Assembly: GCA_029204225.1 (NCBI GenBank)
Contig: CM055101.1
Span: 63,822,671 to 63,886,670 of the forward strand
Origin: Diphasiastrum complanatum
Taxonomy: Eukaryota; Streptophyta; Lycopodiopsida; Lycopodiales; Lycopodiaceae
Length of the DNA: 64,000 nt
Reading direction: 5' to 3'
Part shown: positions 51,601 to 60,540 of the stretch, one piece after another
Position numbering within the stretch: the stretch's first letter is position 1
Layout: every line of letters begins with the position of its first letter
The notes under the pieces: generated by a model
Told to the model about the DNA's origin: nothing
Database searches by the model: none
Seen by the model: the letters and a program-made list of their open reading frames with translations, nothing else
Position numbers and translations under genes: made by a program

Positions 51601-53529
51601 AGATGTGCCAAGGATACTATTAAGCTTCTAAGAAACCATGCAAGCTTGGCTTTGTGGGTTGGAGGCAACGAACAACATCCAGCAGAGGACCTTAACACAT
51701 CACTGGCGACCATGCTAAAAATATATGCACCCTCTCAATTTCATGGATCCTGCTATGCTTCCAAATCAAAATGTAACTTTCTAGATGACACTGAGGACCC
51801 TAGTCTTTATTTAGACGGGACTCGTTCATATATTCAGGGTTCCTTGTGGGGTGGCTTTGCCAAAGGAAATGGAGACTTCACTGATGGTCCTTATACTATC
51901 CAAAACCCAGAGGATTTTTTCAAGGAAGACTTCTATGCATATGGATTCAACCCAGAATTGGGCTCTGTTGGTGTACCTGTTGCTGCTACCATCAAATCAA
52001 CCATGCCACCAGAGGCATGGGAACCTCCAGAGTTAAAAATATTAGAGGATGGTTCTGTGCAAGAAATTGCGAACCCTACTTGGGAGTACCACACATATAT
52101 TCCCTACTCTAATCCTGGGAAGGTTCCTTACCAAATCGGCATGTATGGCAATCCAAAGGATCTTGATGACTTCTGCCGAAAGGTAAATTTAGATCTTTGA
52201 TTCTTGGCTAAATTCTCTAAGAATTTTGTACAAAAACACTCAAAGATGACTACTGCAGGCACAGTTGGTCAACTATATTCAGTACCGAGCTCTTTATGAG
52301 AGTTGGAACTCACGAATGTGGACTAAATACACTGGCTTACTTCTCTGGAAGACTCAGAATCCTTGGCCAGGATTGAGAGGTCAGCTTTATGATCACTTCT
52401 TGGACCAGACTGGTGGATTTTTTGGTATACGTTCCGCTTTGGAGCCAGTTCATGTCCAACTGAATCTGGCAACCCATTCGGTGGAGGTATTAAATTGTCT
52501 TGGTGTATGAATTTACCTTAACAAAAAGTCCAGCAAGTTATTACACACAAAGTTGACAGTTCTCCGCAAGTGGGGAAGGAGCTTATTTCTTAGCAATTTA
52601 TCGGCAGATGCCTGTTTGCATTCTGCTGGTCAGTTAATCCTTAATGATTTGTCCTTGGGCTGTAAGTACTTCAGTCATCTTAAGTCGTATATGCTGTTAA
52701 ACTAAGAATTTTGTTAGAACTATCAACTGATTCATCTATTCTTCAGATTGTCAACACAACCAGAAGATATTATCTTGATTCTTTGGTCGAGGTTGCCGTA
52801 TGGAACCTGGAGGGCGAGTCTCCCTATAGTTCTGTATTAAAGAACGTTTCTGTTCCACCATATAAAACTATCTCAATCCTGGACTTACCATATGGTAAAA
52901 CTCCAAATGTTGAGCCAGTTTATTTTTTGATCTTGAAATTCTTTGATGATGCCCAGCAGCTTATCTCAAGAAACTTTTACTGGCTTCATCCTTTGGGGGG
53001 GAACTACAAGCCTCTGGAGGGATTATTCAAAAGCAAAAAAGTCCCTGTTCAGTTGTCCAAATTAAGCTTGTCACTGGACGAAGAATCTTGCAAGCTTGTC
53101 GTACGAGTGGAAAATTTGTCAAAATACATTGAACGGCAGGAGAGGAACAAATCAATCTCTAAAGAGAAACGGTATGATGAGAATTGCTTGATTCATGAGG
53201 TCCAGAGCAAGAATCTAGCCAGGAAAACGTCTCTTTATGTTCAAGAAGTTTGTAGCAATTCAGATCCTGGTTCTACTGCTTGTCAAGGGCAAGATTTAAG
53301 TACTGGAGTGGCTTTTTGGCTTCATTTCTCAGTAAAATCAGGAAGAAAGGAAATATCTGGCATAGCAGATTCACGTTTACTCCCTGTAAACTATTCCCAA
53401 AACTACTTCTCATTAGCTCCTGCTGAGAGTGTGGATGTGGAGATATCATTTCAATTTACCAAAAATGACGTGCCAAAGCTCGTACTTCAGGGGTGGAATA
53501 TCGAAGAGAATTTTCTTAATGTGGCTTAA
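25188..53529 (+). CDS. EBM: Mannosylglycoprotein endo-beta-mannosidase (GH2), 11 exons
   Basis: Plant endo-beta-mannosidase (glycoside hydrolase family 2) hydrolyses the Man-beta-1,4-GlcNAc bond in N-glycan cores during glycan breakdown. Exons: 25188-25324, 26603-26741, 26886-27113, 27743-27801, 28309-28357, 46408-46638, 50255-50424, 50540-50744, 51508-52182, 52259-52486, 52747-53529. They join in frame to 967 residues, against about 940-950 recalled for the Arabidopsis protein. Domains in order: sugar-binding beta-sandwich (~1-200), Ig-like (~205-285), TIM barrel (~290-650), C-terminal Ig-like modules (~700-967). LWVGGNE places the acid/base Glu at ~461; [10 protein letters not shown] places the nucleophile Glu at ~556. 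The start is the first ATG after an in-frame TGA at 25134. No signal peptide is evident. Introns 5 (18 kb) and 6 (3.6 kb) are full of retroelements. All junctions are GT-AG; the intron 3 donor (AGT|GTGCGC) is weak. Identity is secure; exon ends were read by eye. Confidence 0.95.
26603..26741 (+). CDS. EBM: EBM exon 2
   Basis: Acceptor TTTTCAG|AGTTCTGG. Encodes [20 protein letters not shown] and [15 protein letters not shown], conserved N-terminal sandwich sequence. Donor ACG|GTAAGC, phase 0. Confidence 0.93.
26886..27113 (+). CDS. EBM: EBM exon 3
   Basis: 76 codons encoding [27 protein letters not shown] and [19 protein letters not shown], the conserved carbohydrate-binding sandwich. The donor is the unusual AGT|GTGCGC, chosen because it alone keeps frame with exon 4. 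Confidence 0.9.
27469..27552. repeat. (GA)n microsatellite in EBM intron 3
   Basis: About 42 GA dinucleotides within a 629-bp intron. Confidence 0.98.
27743..27801 (+). CDS. EBM: EBM exon 4
   Basis: A 59-bp microexon encoding [19 protein letters not shown]. Acceptor GTGACAG, donor ATTAG|GTAAGA. The split Arg codon is completed by exon 5. Confidence 0.92.
28309..28357 (+). CDS. EBM: EBM exon 5
   Basis: A 49-bp microexon encoding [17 protein letters not shown], highly conserved in the family. Donor GGG|GTAAGC opens the 18-kb intron 5. Confidence 0.92.
29160..29480. repeat. Dispersed repeat in intron 5, copy 1
   Basis: Resembles 30340-30690 and 44060-44410 in the same orientation. Shared blocks include TTTGTGCATGTGACCTG, CCTACTCTTG, CATGCTATGCATGA and TTTGTTATGTTGGGTA-like words. 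No coding frame and no transposase seen; probably a non-autonomous element family. Confidence 0.6.
30340..30690. repeat. Dispersed repeat in intron 5, copy 2
   Basis: Starts TTCTATGAGGAAGTAGGGA, which aligns with CTCTACGAGGAAGTAGGGA at ~44077. Ends close to the target-site duplication of the Ty3/gypsy element, which appears to have inserted at its right edge. Confidence 0.6.
30694..31351 (-). mobile_element. 3' LTR of the Ty3/gypsy element
   Basis: On the + strand begins TGTTACACACATACCC and ends CATGTGACA. Closely similar over its whole 658 bp to the LTR at 32651-33304. On the minus strand it follows directly on the polypurine tract. Confidence 0.93.
31303..32120 (-). pseudogene. Ty3/gypsy integrase tail and chromodomain, broken
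   Basis: Minus strand reads [18 protein letters not shown] near 32100, then [35 protein letters not shown] and [15 protein letters not shown]. It finishes with a chromodomain-like end ([17 protein letters not shown]). Frameshifts separate the pieces. The motifs are those of plant chromovirus-type elements. The final frame runs about 50 bp past the polypurine tract into the LTR. Confidence 0.85.
31352..31365 (-). other. Polypurine tract of the Ty3/gypsy element
   Basis: Minus strand GAGGAGGGAAGGGA lies directly against the TGTCACATGT start of the 3' LTR. Confidence 0.8.
32636..32647 (-). other. Primer binding site of the Ty3/gypsy element
   Basis: Minus strand TGGTATCAGAGC, an exact match to the initiator methionine tRNA primer site, three bases inside the 5' LTR boundary. 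Confidence 0.9.
32651..33304 (-). mobile_element. 5' LTR of the Ty3/gypsy element
   Basis: 654 bp, + strand TGCTACACAC to CATGTGACA. Matches the other LTR with scattered substitutions and small indels, so the insertion is not very recent. Confidence 0.93.
33322..33530. repeat. (CT)12(AC)9 microsatellite and CA-rich tract
   Basis: CT then AC dinucleotides (33322-33364), followed to about 33530 by interrupted CA/CG/TG alternation such as GCACACACACGTGGAC. Frames across it are artefacts. Confidence 0.9.
33550..35405. other. Intron 5 sequence without recognisable feature
   Basis: AT-rich intronic DNA. Short frames on both strands show no domain. A CA/TG-rich patch lies near 34850-34890. Confidence 0.5.
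35410..35443. repeat. (GA)n microsatellite in intron 5
   Basis: About 17 AG dinucleotides. Confidence 0.95.
35846..36950. repeat. Tandem duplication, 639-bp period
   Basis: TTGTAGAATATAGATCTTGA begins at 35851 and again at 36490. The copies remain closely similar up to GTGTATGAGTGG (about 36312 and 36946), after which copy 2 diverges. Copy 1 alone continues for ~150 bp into LTR-like sequence. Confidence 0.88.
36080..36460 (+). mobile_element. LTR remnant related to the Ty3/gypsy LTRs, opposite orientation
   Basis: Contains GGTTAAGTCACCAACCT, GGTATTGCCAAGTGG and GTGCTTGAGGAT, the reverse complement of blocks in 30694-31351. Part of it was copied in the 639-bp tandem duplication. No internal coding sequence accompanies it. 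Confidence 0.65.
37160..39060 (-). mobile_element. Candidate LTR-retroelement remnant with gag-like frame
   Basis: Minus strand TGGTATCAAAGC (39046-39057) is a primer-binding-like site. A short sequence next to it (GGCATCAATTGAAG) recurs at ~37163, as the facing ends of two LTRs would. Between them a 166-codon minus-strand frame (37874-38371) reads [20 protein letters not shown] and [20 protein letters not shown], reminiscent of a retrotransposon gag. No pol motifs. The LTRs themselves are not convincingly repeated, so the boundaries are tentative. Confidence 0.4.
39090..40250. other. Intron 5 sequence with poly(C)/poly(A) tracts, no gene seen
   Basis: Contains a C11A10 run near 39105 and poly(T) near 39245-39275. 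No recognisable frame. Confidence 0.45.
40255..40370. repeat. Short tandem duplication, CATGYTAGCAAACCCT
   Basis: Two adjacent diverged copies of about 70 bp share CGTATTCAAACCC/CATATTCAAACCC and CCATGCTAGCAAACCCT/CCATGTTAGCAAACCCT. Further on, TTTAGGTTTAGGGTTT at 40599-40614 is a two-unit telomere-like stretch. Confidence 0.65.
40981..41027. repeat. (CT)n microsatellite in intron 5
   Basis: About 23 CT dinucleotides followed by a poly(C) run. Confidence 0.97.
41270..43230 (+). pseudogene. LINE ORF2 remnant (family X), plus strand, in EBM intron 5
   Basis: Frames in order read [20 protein letters not shown], then [20 protein letters not shown] with IMIGHIV (reverse transcriptase fingers). 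These are followed by [11 protein letters not shown] and [15 protein letters not shown] (motif C, YVDD) and [15 protein letters not shown], a later ORF2 block. The same motifs occur in the minus-strand LINE at 47665-49965, so the two are one family. Stops and frameshifts throughout. A 66-bp segment is tandemly duplicated near 42380-42480 ([14 protein letters not shown] / [14 protein letters not shown]). The 3' end is uncertain. Confidence 0.82.
43240..44055. other. Intron 5 sequence without recognisable feature
   Basis: AT-rich. No domain-bearing frame and no obvious repeat. Confidence 0.45.
44060..44410. repeat. Dispersed repeat in intron 5, copy 3
   Basis: Same family and orientation as 29160-29480 and 30340-30690, for example GGTCTTTGTACAAATGTATG and CATGTCTCCTTTGTTATG. 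Confidence 0.6.
45634..45692. repeat. (CT)n microsatellite in intron 5
   Basis: About 29 CT dinucleotides. Upstream (45330-45500) repeated TTTTTTGGC words form a T/G-rich patch. A shorter (TC)12 tract lies at 46121-46144, about 260 bp before exon 6. Confidence 0.95.
46408..46638 (+). CDS. EBM: EBM exon 6
   Basis: 77 codons from [19 protein letters not shown] to [13 protein letters not shown], the Ig-like domain between the sandwich and the barrel. Acceptor TTTTGCAG; donor CCG|GTGAGA. LINEs of one family lie in both flanking introns in opposite orientation. Confidence 0.94.
47665..49965 (-). pseudogene. LINE ORF2 (family X), minus strand, in EBM intron 6
   Basis: Minus-strand order: endonuclease pieces ([44 protein letters not shown]), then reverse transcriptase: [56 protein letters not shown] (motif B) and [19 protein letters not shown] (motif C, YADD intact). 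A later block is [11 protein letters not shown] near 47750. At least five frame changes or stops. Same family as 41270-43230. It lies antisense in the 3.6-kb intron 6 and accounts for most of it. Confidence 0.88.
50255..50424 (+). CDS. EBM: EBM exon 7
   Basis: Encodes [20 protein letters not shown] and [18 protein letters not shown], the end of the Ig-like domain leading into the barrel. Donor GCAG|GTGCAA, phase 2. Confidence 0.94.
50540..50744 (+). CDS. EBM: EBM exon 8
   Basis: Encodes [39 protein letters not shown] and CDKRGIL, the first strands of the TIM barrel. Donor CTA|GTAACT. Confidence 0.95.
51508..52182 (+). CDS. EBM: EBM exon 9 (catalytic)
   Basis: 225 codons beginning [17 protein letters not shown]. 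Carries [17 protein letters not shown] with the acid/base Glu, [18 protein letters not shown], and [18 protein letters not shown] with the proposed nucleophile Glu. About seven more residues than my recollection of the Arabidopsis protein lie just before YLDGTR. Confidence 0.96.
52259..52486 (+). CDS. EBM: EBM exon 10
   Basis: Encodes [40 protein letters not shown] and [15 protein letters not shown], the end of the barrel. Flanked by a 76-bp intron 9 and a 260-bp intron 10. Confidence 0.95.
52747..53529 (+). CDS. EBM: EBM exon 11
   Basis: 260 codons plus stop. Starts [20 protein letters not shown] and holds [18 protein letters not shown] and the final [12 protein letters not shown] and [15 protein letters not shown] blocks of the C-terminal Ig-like modules. 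The middle (around residues 850-885 of the protein) is variable and charged. Ends NVA, TAA. Confidence 0.95.
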   Translation: MVNTTRRYYLDSLVEVAVWNLEGESPYSSVLKNVSVPPYKTISILDLPYGKTPNVEPVYFLILKFFDDAQQLISRNFYWLHPLGGNYKPLEGLFKSKKVPVQLSKLSLSLDEESCKLVVRVENLSKYIERQERNKSISKEKRYDENCLIHEVQSKNLARKTSLYVQEVCSNSDPGSTACQGQDLSTGVAFWLHFSVKSGRKEISGIADSRLLPVNYSQNYFSLAPAESVDVEISFQFTKNDVPKLVLQGWNIEENFLNVA

Positions 53530-53590
53530 GTCTTTAAAAGACTGCTTCAATGTGCTTTGAATATTTACTGGACATCAACTTTCTTGATTG

Positions 53591-53596
53591 AATAAG
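53591..53596 (+). terminator. EBM: Possible polyadenylation signal of EBM
   Basis: AATAAG lies 62 bp after the stop codon in an AT-rich stretch, a plausible near-upstream element. Plant signals are loose and no transcript end is known here. Confidence 0.3.
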
Positions 53597-53599
53597 ATT

Positions 53600-55285
53600 G
53601 TTCAGACCATATTTGTCAACATGTGTTGCAGGACACTCATAGTCACTAACATTGTTGCATGCCTTGAATGCTGGAAAGCATATGCAATCTGAAAACTCTC
53701 AAGCATACGAGAGATATGTTTCTTCATCTGTTTAACTTCAGGCATGACAAAGAGTGCCGGAAAGGTACTTTGTATAGCTGTCGTTTTTGACAATGGCCTT
53801 GAGGGACCCAGTTGAAAAAGAGAAAGAGAGTGAGGACTACCTACCTATGACACAATAAGCCAATTCAGCAGCTTTTTGGGAATCAAAGAATGCTGTGCTA
53901 TAGTAAGCAGAGGATTTTGAATTCAGACATGAGCAGGAGCAGCTGCTCTGCACTTGTGATGAGAATAACCGAAAGTACTTGGATGGGCACCATTGAATTG
54001 CTACCAGGCTTTTGCAAATGGAATGTCCTTGTTGACTTGCATGCCTAGTTTAACTTATTCTAGCTCCATGTTTTGACCATAGTTATTGTTTATTGGTTCC
54101 TATGCTTTTCTCAGAGCGTACTTCATTTGATGTGGCATTCATAATGAAGTGATTATAATGAAGCATTTGAACATCTACTCTAACAGTTGAACGAATGGAC
54201 TTGATTGTATTTTTTCATTCTAATAGCCGTTTCAACTTATCCTATTCACGTGTCAAATGGCTACAGATTGTCATTGTGAATGTAGGAACAGCCTAGATGT
54301 TTATGTACTGAAGTTTCTCTGTTGCTTGTACAAACAAAGAAGCGAAGCACACTCCAGCTAGCCAAGCATTAGTCTCATCTAACTCTAAATTCCGCTTTTC
54401 AAATCCGTTTGTAGCCTCACATCTGCAAATTTTCACATGGAGCCAATCTTGCACAATGAAGCACACTTACATTTACGTCTGTTCAAAAAGTTAGGAGACA
54501 TTATTTACATGTTTCACATTATCAAAAGGCCTAAGAAATTCTTCTATTTAGATTGAAAACCATTATAATTTTTTTATTCATTTTAGGGAGCTTAATTTCC
54601 AAAAATTTAATGCTTTAGGCATAAACCAAGGTCTCCAAGGGCTTTTCAACGCTGTCTTTACGCCCATGTATGCCTCAACTGATTAATCTTGGAAGTTGAT
54701 TACAGAATGTGATATATCTCTATTGGCTGTCTAGCTTAAGTACAATGTGCATTATTGCTAGATATATATACAATGAGCTAGTTTGATTTTTTATTTACAA
54801 AACATGTTAAATGCTAACCTAATTCTTGTAATAATGTTCACAAAAGAACTTGTTTTTGTATATGTAACATTTCATCAAATTTAGCTATTCATTGCCTCAA
54901 TGCCCTTATAAAAAATGTGATAGGTGCAATATATGCAATCTCAAAGTAGTCACTATAGGGGGAAAAAAATGATACTTTTGATATGATGTGCGGTAGGTGT
55001 GCCTTTCCAGAAAATGCAATAGTGAAGTAGTCGTTGGACCTTCGAAAAAATGTGATAGTGAAGTTAGGCATTGTAGTCAAGGAAATGATGATATGGTGTG
55101 ATACTTGTTTTGACTTTATGTGCATTTCTATAAATATTTTTAGCCTTTTGTATTTTGCAAAAAGATGCGAAGCTTGCTATGACATTACATTGAAAATTGT
55201 AGATTGTCAAGAAACCAATTCAAAACTATAGATTGTCACAAATATAGACTAATTTTGCAATGTGTTGAAAAAATAGAGAAACATT
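53600..55285. other. Downstream flank of EBM, no gene seen
   Basis: AT-rich; may include 3' untranslated sequence. Around 54900-55060 the phrase AAAATGTGATAGTGAAGT and variants recur three times, a minor local repeat. Confidence 0.45.
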
Positions 55286-55439
55286 CATGTGTGAAGGATT
55301 AAAATTACTAGTGGATGATGCTCAAAGCAGGCGATTGATGATTGATGGCGGACAATGGACAGGCAATGGTGGACGGCTGACGGCCGACACTTTGGGTTAC
55401 GACCGATGGTTTGGTTCGAAGGTCAATGGTTTGGGTCAA

Positions 55440-56219
55440 AAGTTGTCAGTGACAATTACAGGTCACTTTTGGTCAACTGTATTCCATAAGCTTGAAATCT
55501 CGCTTAGTTTTAGTTCTTCTGATCATCCTGAATCAGATGGCCAAATTGAGAGAACTATTCAGACTATGGAGGATATGTTGAGAACTTATGTGTTAGGTAG
55601 TCCGTTTATGCTGATGTACAGTTTTCAACCTAGATCTCCGGTAAATGTGGAGACAAAGTCTGTTAAGATCCATAAAGTTGCAGATTTCTTGCATGATATG
55701 CGTGAAATGTTGCAAGTGGCCCGTGATTGTATCCGGAGTGCTCAAGATAGAGCTAAGCACTATGCCGATCTTAAGAGGTCTCCCAGAGATTTTAAAGTTG
55801 ATGACTGGGTATATCTTAGAATACCTAAAGATTCTAAGACTATGAGTACAAGGAAGCATTATAAATTGTCTACGAGATATTGTGGATCGTTTCGGATTAT
55901 AAAGAAAATTGGTTCTTTAGCTTACGAACTAGATCTTCAAAACAAGACTACAGCTCACCCAATGTTTCATGTAAGCCGATTGAGATTAAGTTTACATGAA
56001 GGTGAAGTAGTTGGTTCAGAGGAGGATCTTACCCATTTGGAGGACTCATCACTTAGTGTTTCTTTGGAACCTGAAAAGGTACTCAAAACTAGAGATAAAC
56101 AATTGAGAAATCGTTCTATCTCTGAGTGCTTGATTAGGTGGAAGGGCCAGACTGAGGATGATGATTCATGGGAAAGGGTCGAAAGCATAAAGAAGAATTT
56201 CCCTAGTTTTCATTTCTAG
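55440..56219 (+). pseudogene. Ty3/gypsy integrase tail and chromodomain
   Basis: The last ~260 codons of an open frame (55287-56219) belong to a chromovirus pol: FSSSDHPESDGQIERTIQTM and EDMLRTYVLG (integrase core end with Glu), VDDWVYLRIPKDSKTMS, KLSTRYCGSFRI, AHPMFHVSRLR and a chromodomain end (LIRWKGQTEDDDSWERVES). Everything upstream of the core end is missing. The frame is open to its natural stop and is followed by a polypurine tract and LTR, so this is a 5'-truncated element rather than a gene. Confidence 0.9.
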
Positions 56220-56233
56220 AGATAGAAATGGTT

Positions 56234-56247
56234 TAATGGGAGAAGAA
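56234..56247 (+). other. Polypurine tract
   Basis: AATGGGAGAAGAA lies directly against the TGTTATGTCC start of the LTR, 15 bp after the pol stop codon. Confidence 0.75.
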
Positions 56248-56660
56248 TGTTATGTCCATGTCCTGTACAAGGGAATCGGAATTATTCCTGACGTGGATAG
56301 TCGGTCACTCCAGTTGTATGTGGTTATTAGTTTGTTATGTCATTCCGGACGTGGTCGTATTAAATAATTAATAATCATATGAGGGCCCAGACCTATAATT
56401 GGACATAGGAGCACATGCATGGTGAAGACTGCTTCAATGCAAGAATAGGAGATCAATAGCTCAATATAGGTGCATGGGGGATCCTAAAGAAAATATTTTC
56501 TCTCTCTAGAGGAGAATAAGTCTAGTGAAAACTCGCCCCTCCTCCTATTGTGAATTGTGATTCTTGAGCTTGTGTTTCCTCTCCTCTCTTGTTTTCTTCA
56601 CTGTGGCTTGGGGGTGGATTGGTTAGGGTATTGACTAGCCTCTCCATATTGGTTGGGTGG
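56248..56660 (+). mobile_element. 3' LTR of the truncated Ty3/gypsy element
   Basis: Begins TGTTATGTCCATGTCC and matches, over at least 370 bp, the reverse complement of 60160-60535. Shared blocks include TAATTAATAATCATATGAGG and GAGGAGAATAAGTCTAGTG. The right boundary is not defined. Confidence 0.75.
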
Positions 56661-57580
56661 TTCATGCTCCACAGGTGTCCTTTTGGTTTGCATGTGATTG
56701 GAATCCTGTAGATCTTCACTTGGTGGTTCTTACAGTGATTCATGTAAATTGAGGTACATGAAGGTGATGTTATTAGATTGGAGAGAATCAAACCCAATAG
56801 GGAAATTTATCTTTTAGTGTACTTCTAAAAGGTCGATATAGTATTTCAGTGTAGAGACAGATAATTTGAAAATCATCCCATCTCTAAATACTTATTTGAT
56901 ATTGAAGTCAGACTAAAGATTGATTTTCAGGGTAATTGTGAAAGTTAAATGATTGATTTGTTAGCTACAAATAGTAATCATGTGCTTGAAAATGGTTCAT
57001 AATAGATATACACTAAGCTTTGAGAACCTATTTAGCTTAATCAATTGGCCAAAACAACTAGAATATAGTTATACACGATGTAAGAGTTCACAAGAAGAGT
57101 CTAAAGTGAAATGTAGGTGGGTGTGACAATGGGAAGTTATTGTATACAGTAGTGGCATGTTCGAACGATGACATAGTCTTTTTAGGATTCGGTAAAGGAA
57201 GCGCTCCATTTTGAGTTGTACCATTTGATAGTTGATAGTTCACAGTGTCGATACTTTGACAATGCCAATAGTGGACAGTCAGCAATGTTGACTATCGATA
57301 GTCACGATAGTGACAACAATGTTGATAGTGCCGATCATGTCGATTCAATATCATTGGTTGGTTACTTGATTTCGTACTCGAATGTGGAGTGTCGAAGTTG
57401 ATTCATTGTTCTACTTTGAATATCTGTATATTTCTGCACATTGTTCAAATATGTGTATAAAACTGTCTCAAATAACAATACATTTCTATAGATTGTTAAA
57501 AGAGTGAGTATTTACAATGTACATGAGTACTCAGAAGATAGAATTAGGTGAGGAGGAGTAAAATTAACTCCAACACATAC
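56661..57580. other. No gene; a patch of short GATAGT repeats
   Basis: Around 57225-57350 GATAGT and CAATGTTGA words recur (GATAGTTGATAGTTCACAGT, CGATAGTCACGATAGTGAC), a small degenerate repeat. Otherwise unassigned. Confidence 0.4.
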
Positions 57581-57583
57581 CTC

Positions 57584-58005
57584 CACAAGTGATCGTTAAT
57601 AATGCGTCTTTGATGCATTACTTGCCCGTCACATTTGACATAGGTACACCGCATTCACTTTTTTATAATAGCTTACCTACAACAAATTGCAATTATAAAC
57701 TTACAAAATTTGAGAATAGGAAGTTGCAAACAATTCGTCGTACGATATGCTAAATTGACTTCATATATATTTACCTTATTAACACGTCTACCCTTGTCAC
57801 TAGATTCTCCATGTGATGAGCTACACAAACATACATGAATATATTTTGAAAGGTTCTTAACTTAGTTCCACAATGTTATGGGCCTCCAATGTTCTGAACC
57901 ATGTGAAATTACAAAATTTTCCAATTATTGTAAAACATGGCAAGTTGAACATTTGATTATCTTAAGCTCAAAAAATTTGACTTCTAAACAAAAAACAAAA
58001 ACACT
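57584..58005. repeat. Dispersed repeat, copy 2 (partner 11585-12008)
   Basis: Same orientation as the partner. The match starts near TGATCGTTAATAATGCGTC and ends near AAAATTTGACTTC. Confidence 0.8.
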
Positions 58006-58009
58006 TAGT

Positions 58010-58670
58010 ATTGTCTTATTTGCATGTCAAAGAAAAATGATACTTTGAATAGAACTAGTATTCTTTTGACTTTGTTATATGTTTGATCTACCTATGGAGG
58101 CTAGTTGTAAGCTTTATATAGAAGATAGTAAATCATCATGTGACATTTTGTAAAGCTGATATAATTGATAGTGAAGCATTATATGGACACTAATCTATAT
58201 ATATTTAGAATATCATTTTGTCTCTAAGAAAGCATAAGGATAAAAAAGAGAGAGGACAATCCTTAAGAAACAAACAATCTTTCGGGGAGAATTTAAGTTA
58301 TATTCGAGGGAGAATGTGAAAATATGCTAGTAACAAACTTAGAGACCAACTTAGAAATTAAAGTAAATTTTTGACCAAAGTCAACGTGTGGCCCTGACAT
58401 ATGTGAAACAAGCAATTAAGGGGCCAAGTTGGAGTCTCCAATCACATTTCATTGTCTGATCAATAAAGAGTACAATTCTATTGGTTAGTTGTTGAGTAGT
58501 TAAATCTAGACCAAAGATGTAAATAGATGGCTAAGATTAAAAGTGGACCTAATCTAAGATATTTGAAATGTCATTTAAGTGTGGTCTACTAAGCTTTAAA
58601 CAGACTGAAACTTTTGATTTTGTATGACATTACATTACCTACATTGTATTGAATTTTTCTCTTTCTGACT
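58010..58670. other. No recognisable feature
   Basis: AT-rich intergenic DNA without a domain-bearing frame or obvious repeat. Confidence 0.45.
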
Positions 58671-58673
58671 TGA

Positions 58674-58674
58674 A

Positions 58675-58708
<34 letters not shown>

Positions 58709-58735
58709 CGCGTGCGCGCGCACGCGCATGTACAT
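58674..58735. repeat. Uninterrupted purine-pyrimidine alternation, Z-DNA type
   Basis: About 62 bp alternate perfectly: (TG)n, then (CG)6 TG (CG)4 CACGCGCATGTACAT. This is the classic composition for left-handed DNA. Confidence 0.95.
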
Positions 58736-58780
58736 CTATAAATATATTTGTGTGTCACATTTGTGCCTATGCATGGGGTA

Positions 58781-58816
58781 GGAGGATGCACCCATGGTTG
58801 CATGGGTGCATCCTCC
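58781..58816. repeat. Perfect hairpin, 16-bp arms (copy 1)
   Basis: GGAGGATGCACCCATG, loop GTTG, CATGGGTGCATCCTCC. Confidence 0.98.
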
Positions 58817-58924
58817 CACATGAACATTTTTTAGTTAAAAAAATGTGGAATAAAATCTTTTAAGCATGGAGTATGATGCATGACATTTTATTCATCCATT
58901 TGATAGGGCCCCCCAAAACTTGAC

Positions 58925-59047
<123 letters not shown>

Positions 59048-59059
59048 ATGCATGGGGTA

Positions 59060-59095
59060 GGAGGATGCACCCATGGTTGCATGGGTGCATCCTCC
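59060..59095. repeat. Perfect hairpin, 16-bp arms (copy 2)
   Basis: Identical to 58781-58816, inside the second unit of the duplication. Confidence 0.98.
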
Positions 59096-59202
59096 CACAT
59101 GAACATTTTTTAGTTAAAAAATGTGGAATAAAATCTTTTAAGCATGGAGTATGATGCATGACATTTTATTCATCCATTTGATAGGGCCCCCCAAAACTTG
59201 AC

Positions 59203-60159
<957 letters not shown>

Positions 60160-60535
60160 TAGCCCCCAAGCCATAGTGAAGAACCTAAGAGAGAGGAGGA
60201 ACCCTAAACCTAAGCAGGCTCAAGAAACTGAATTTCCAATAGAAGATGGGCGAGTTTCCACTAGACTTATTCTCCTCAAGAGAGAGAGAATATTCCCTTT
60301 AGGATTCCCATGCAACCCATATTGAGCTATTGACCTCCTATTCTTGCATGAAAGCAGTTATTCACTATGCATGTGCTCCTATGTCCAATTATAGGTGTGG
60401 GCCCTCATATGATTATTAATTATTTTACAGGCCAAGCCCGGAACAGGCATAACCAATAACCATATACACCTGGAGTGATCGGCTATCCACGTCAGGAATT
60501 ATTCCAATTCCCTTGTATAGGACATGGACGTAACA
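60160..60535 (-). mobile_element. LTR copy, minus orientation (partner of 56248-56660)
   Basis: Read on the minus strand it starts TGTTACGTCCATGTCCTATA and matches the 56.2-kb LTR with scattered differences. No integrase or chromodomain accompanies it. Immediately beyond its start lies the GGTCGAGA minisatellite. Confidence 0.75.
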
Positions 60536-60540
60536 TTCCC

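Noticed and set aside
55287-55440. First ~50 codons of the Ty3/gypsy frame at 55.3 kb
   Set aside because: The residues before the integrase motif do not look like integrase. They seem to be unrelated DNA read through in frame, so I start the pol remnant at about 55440.
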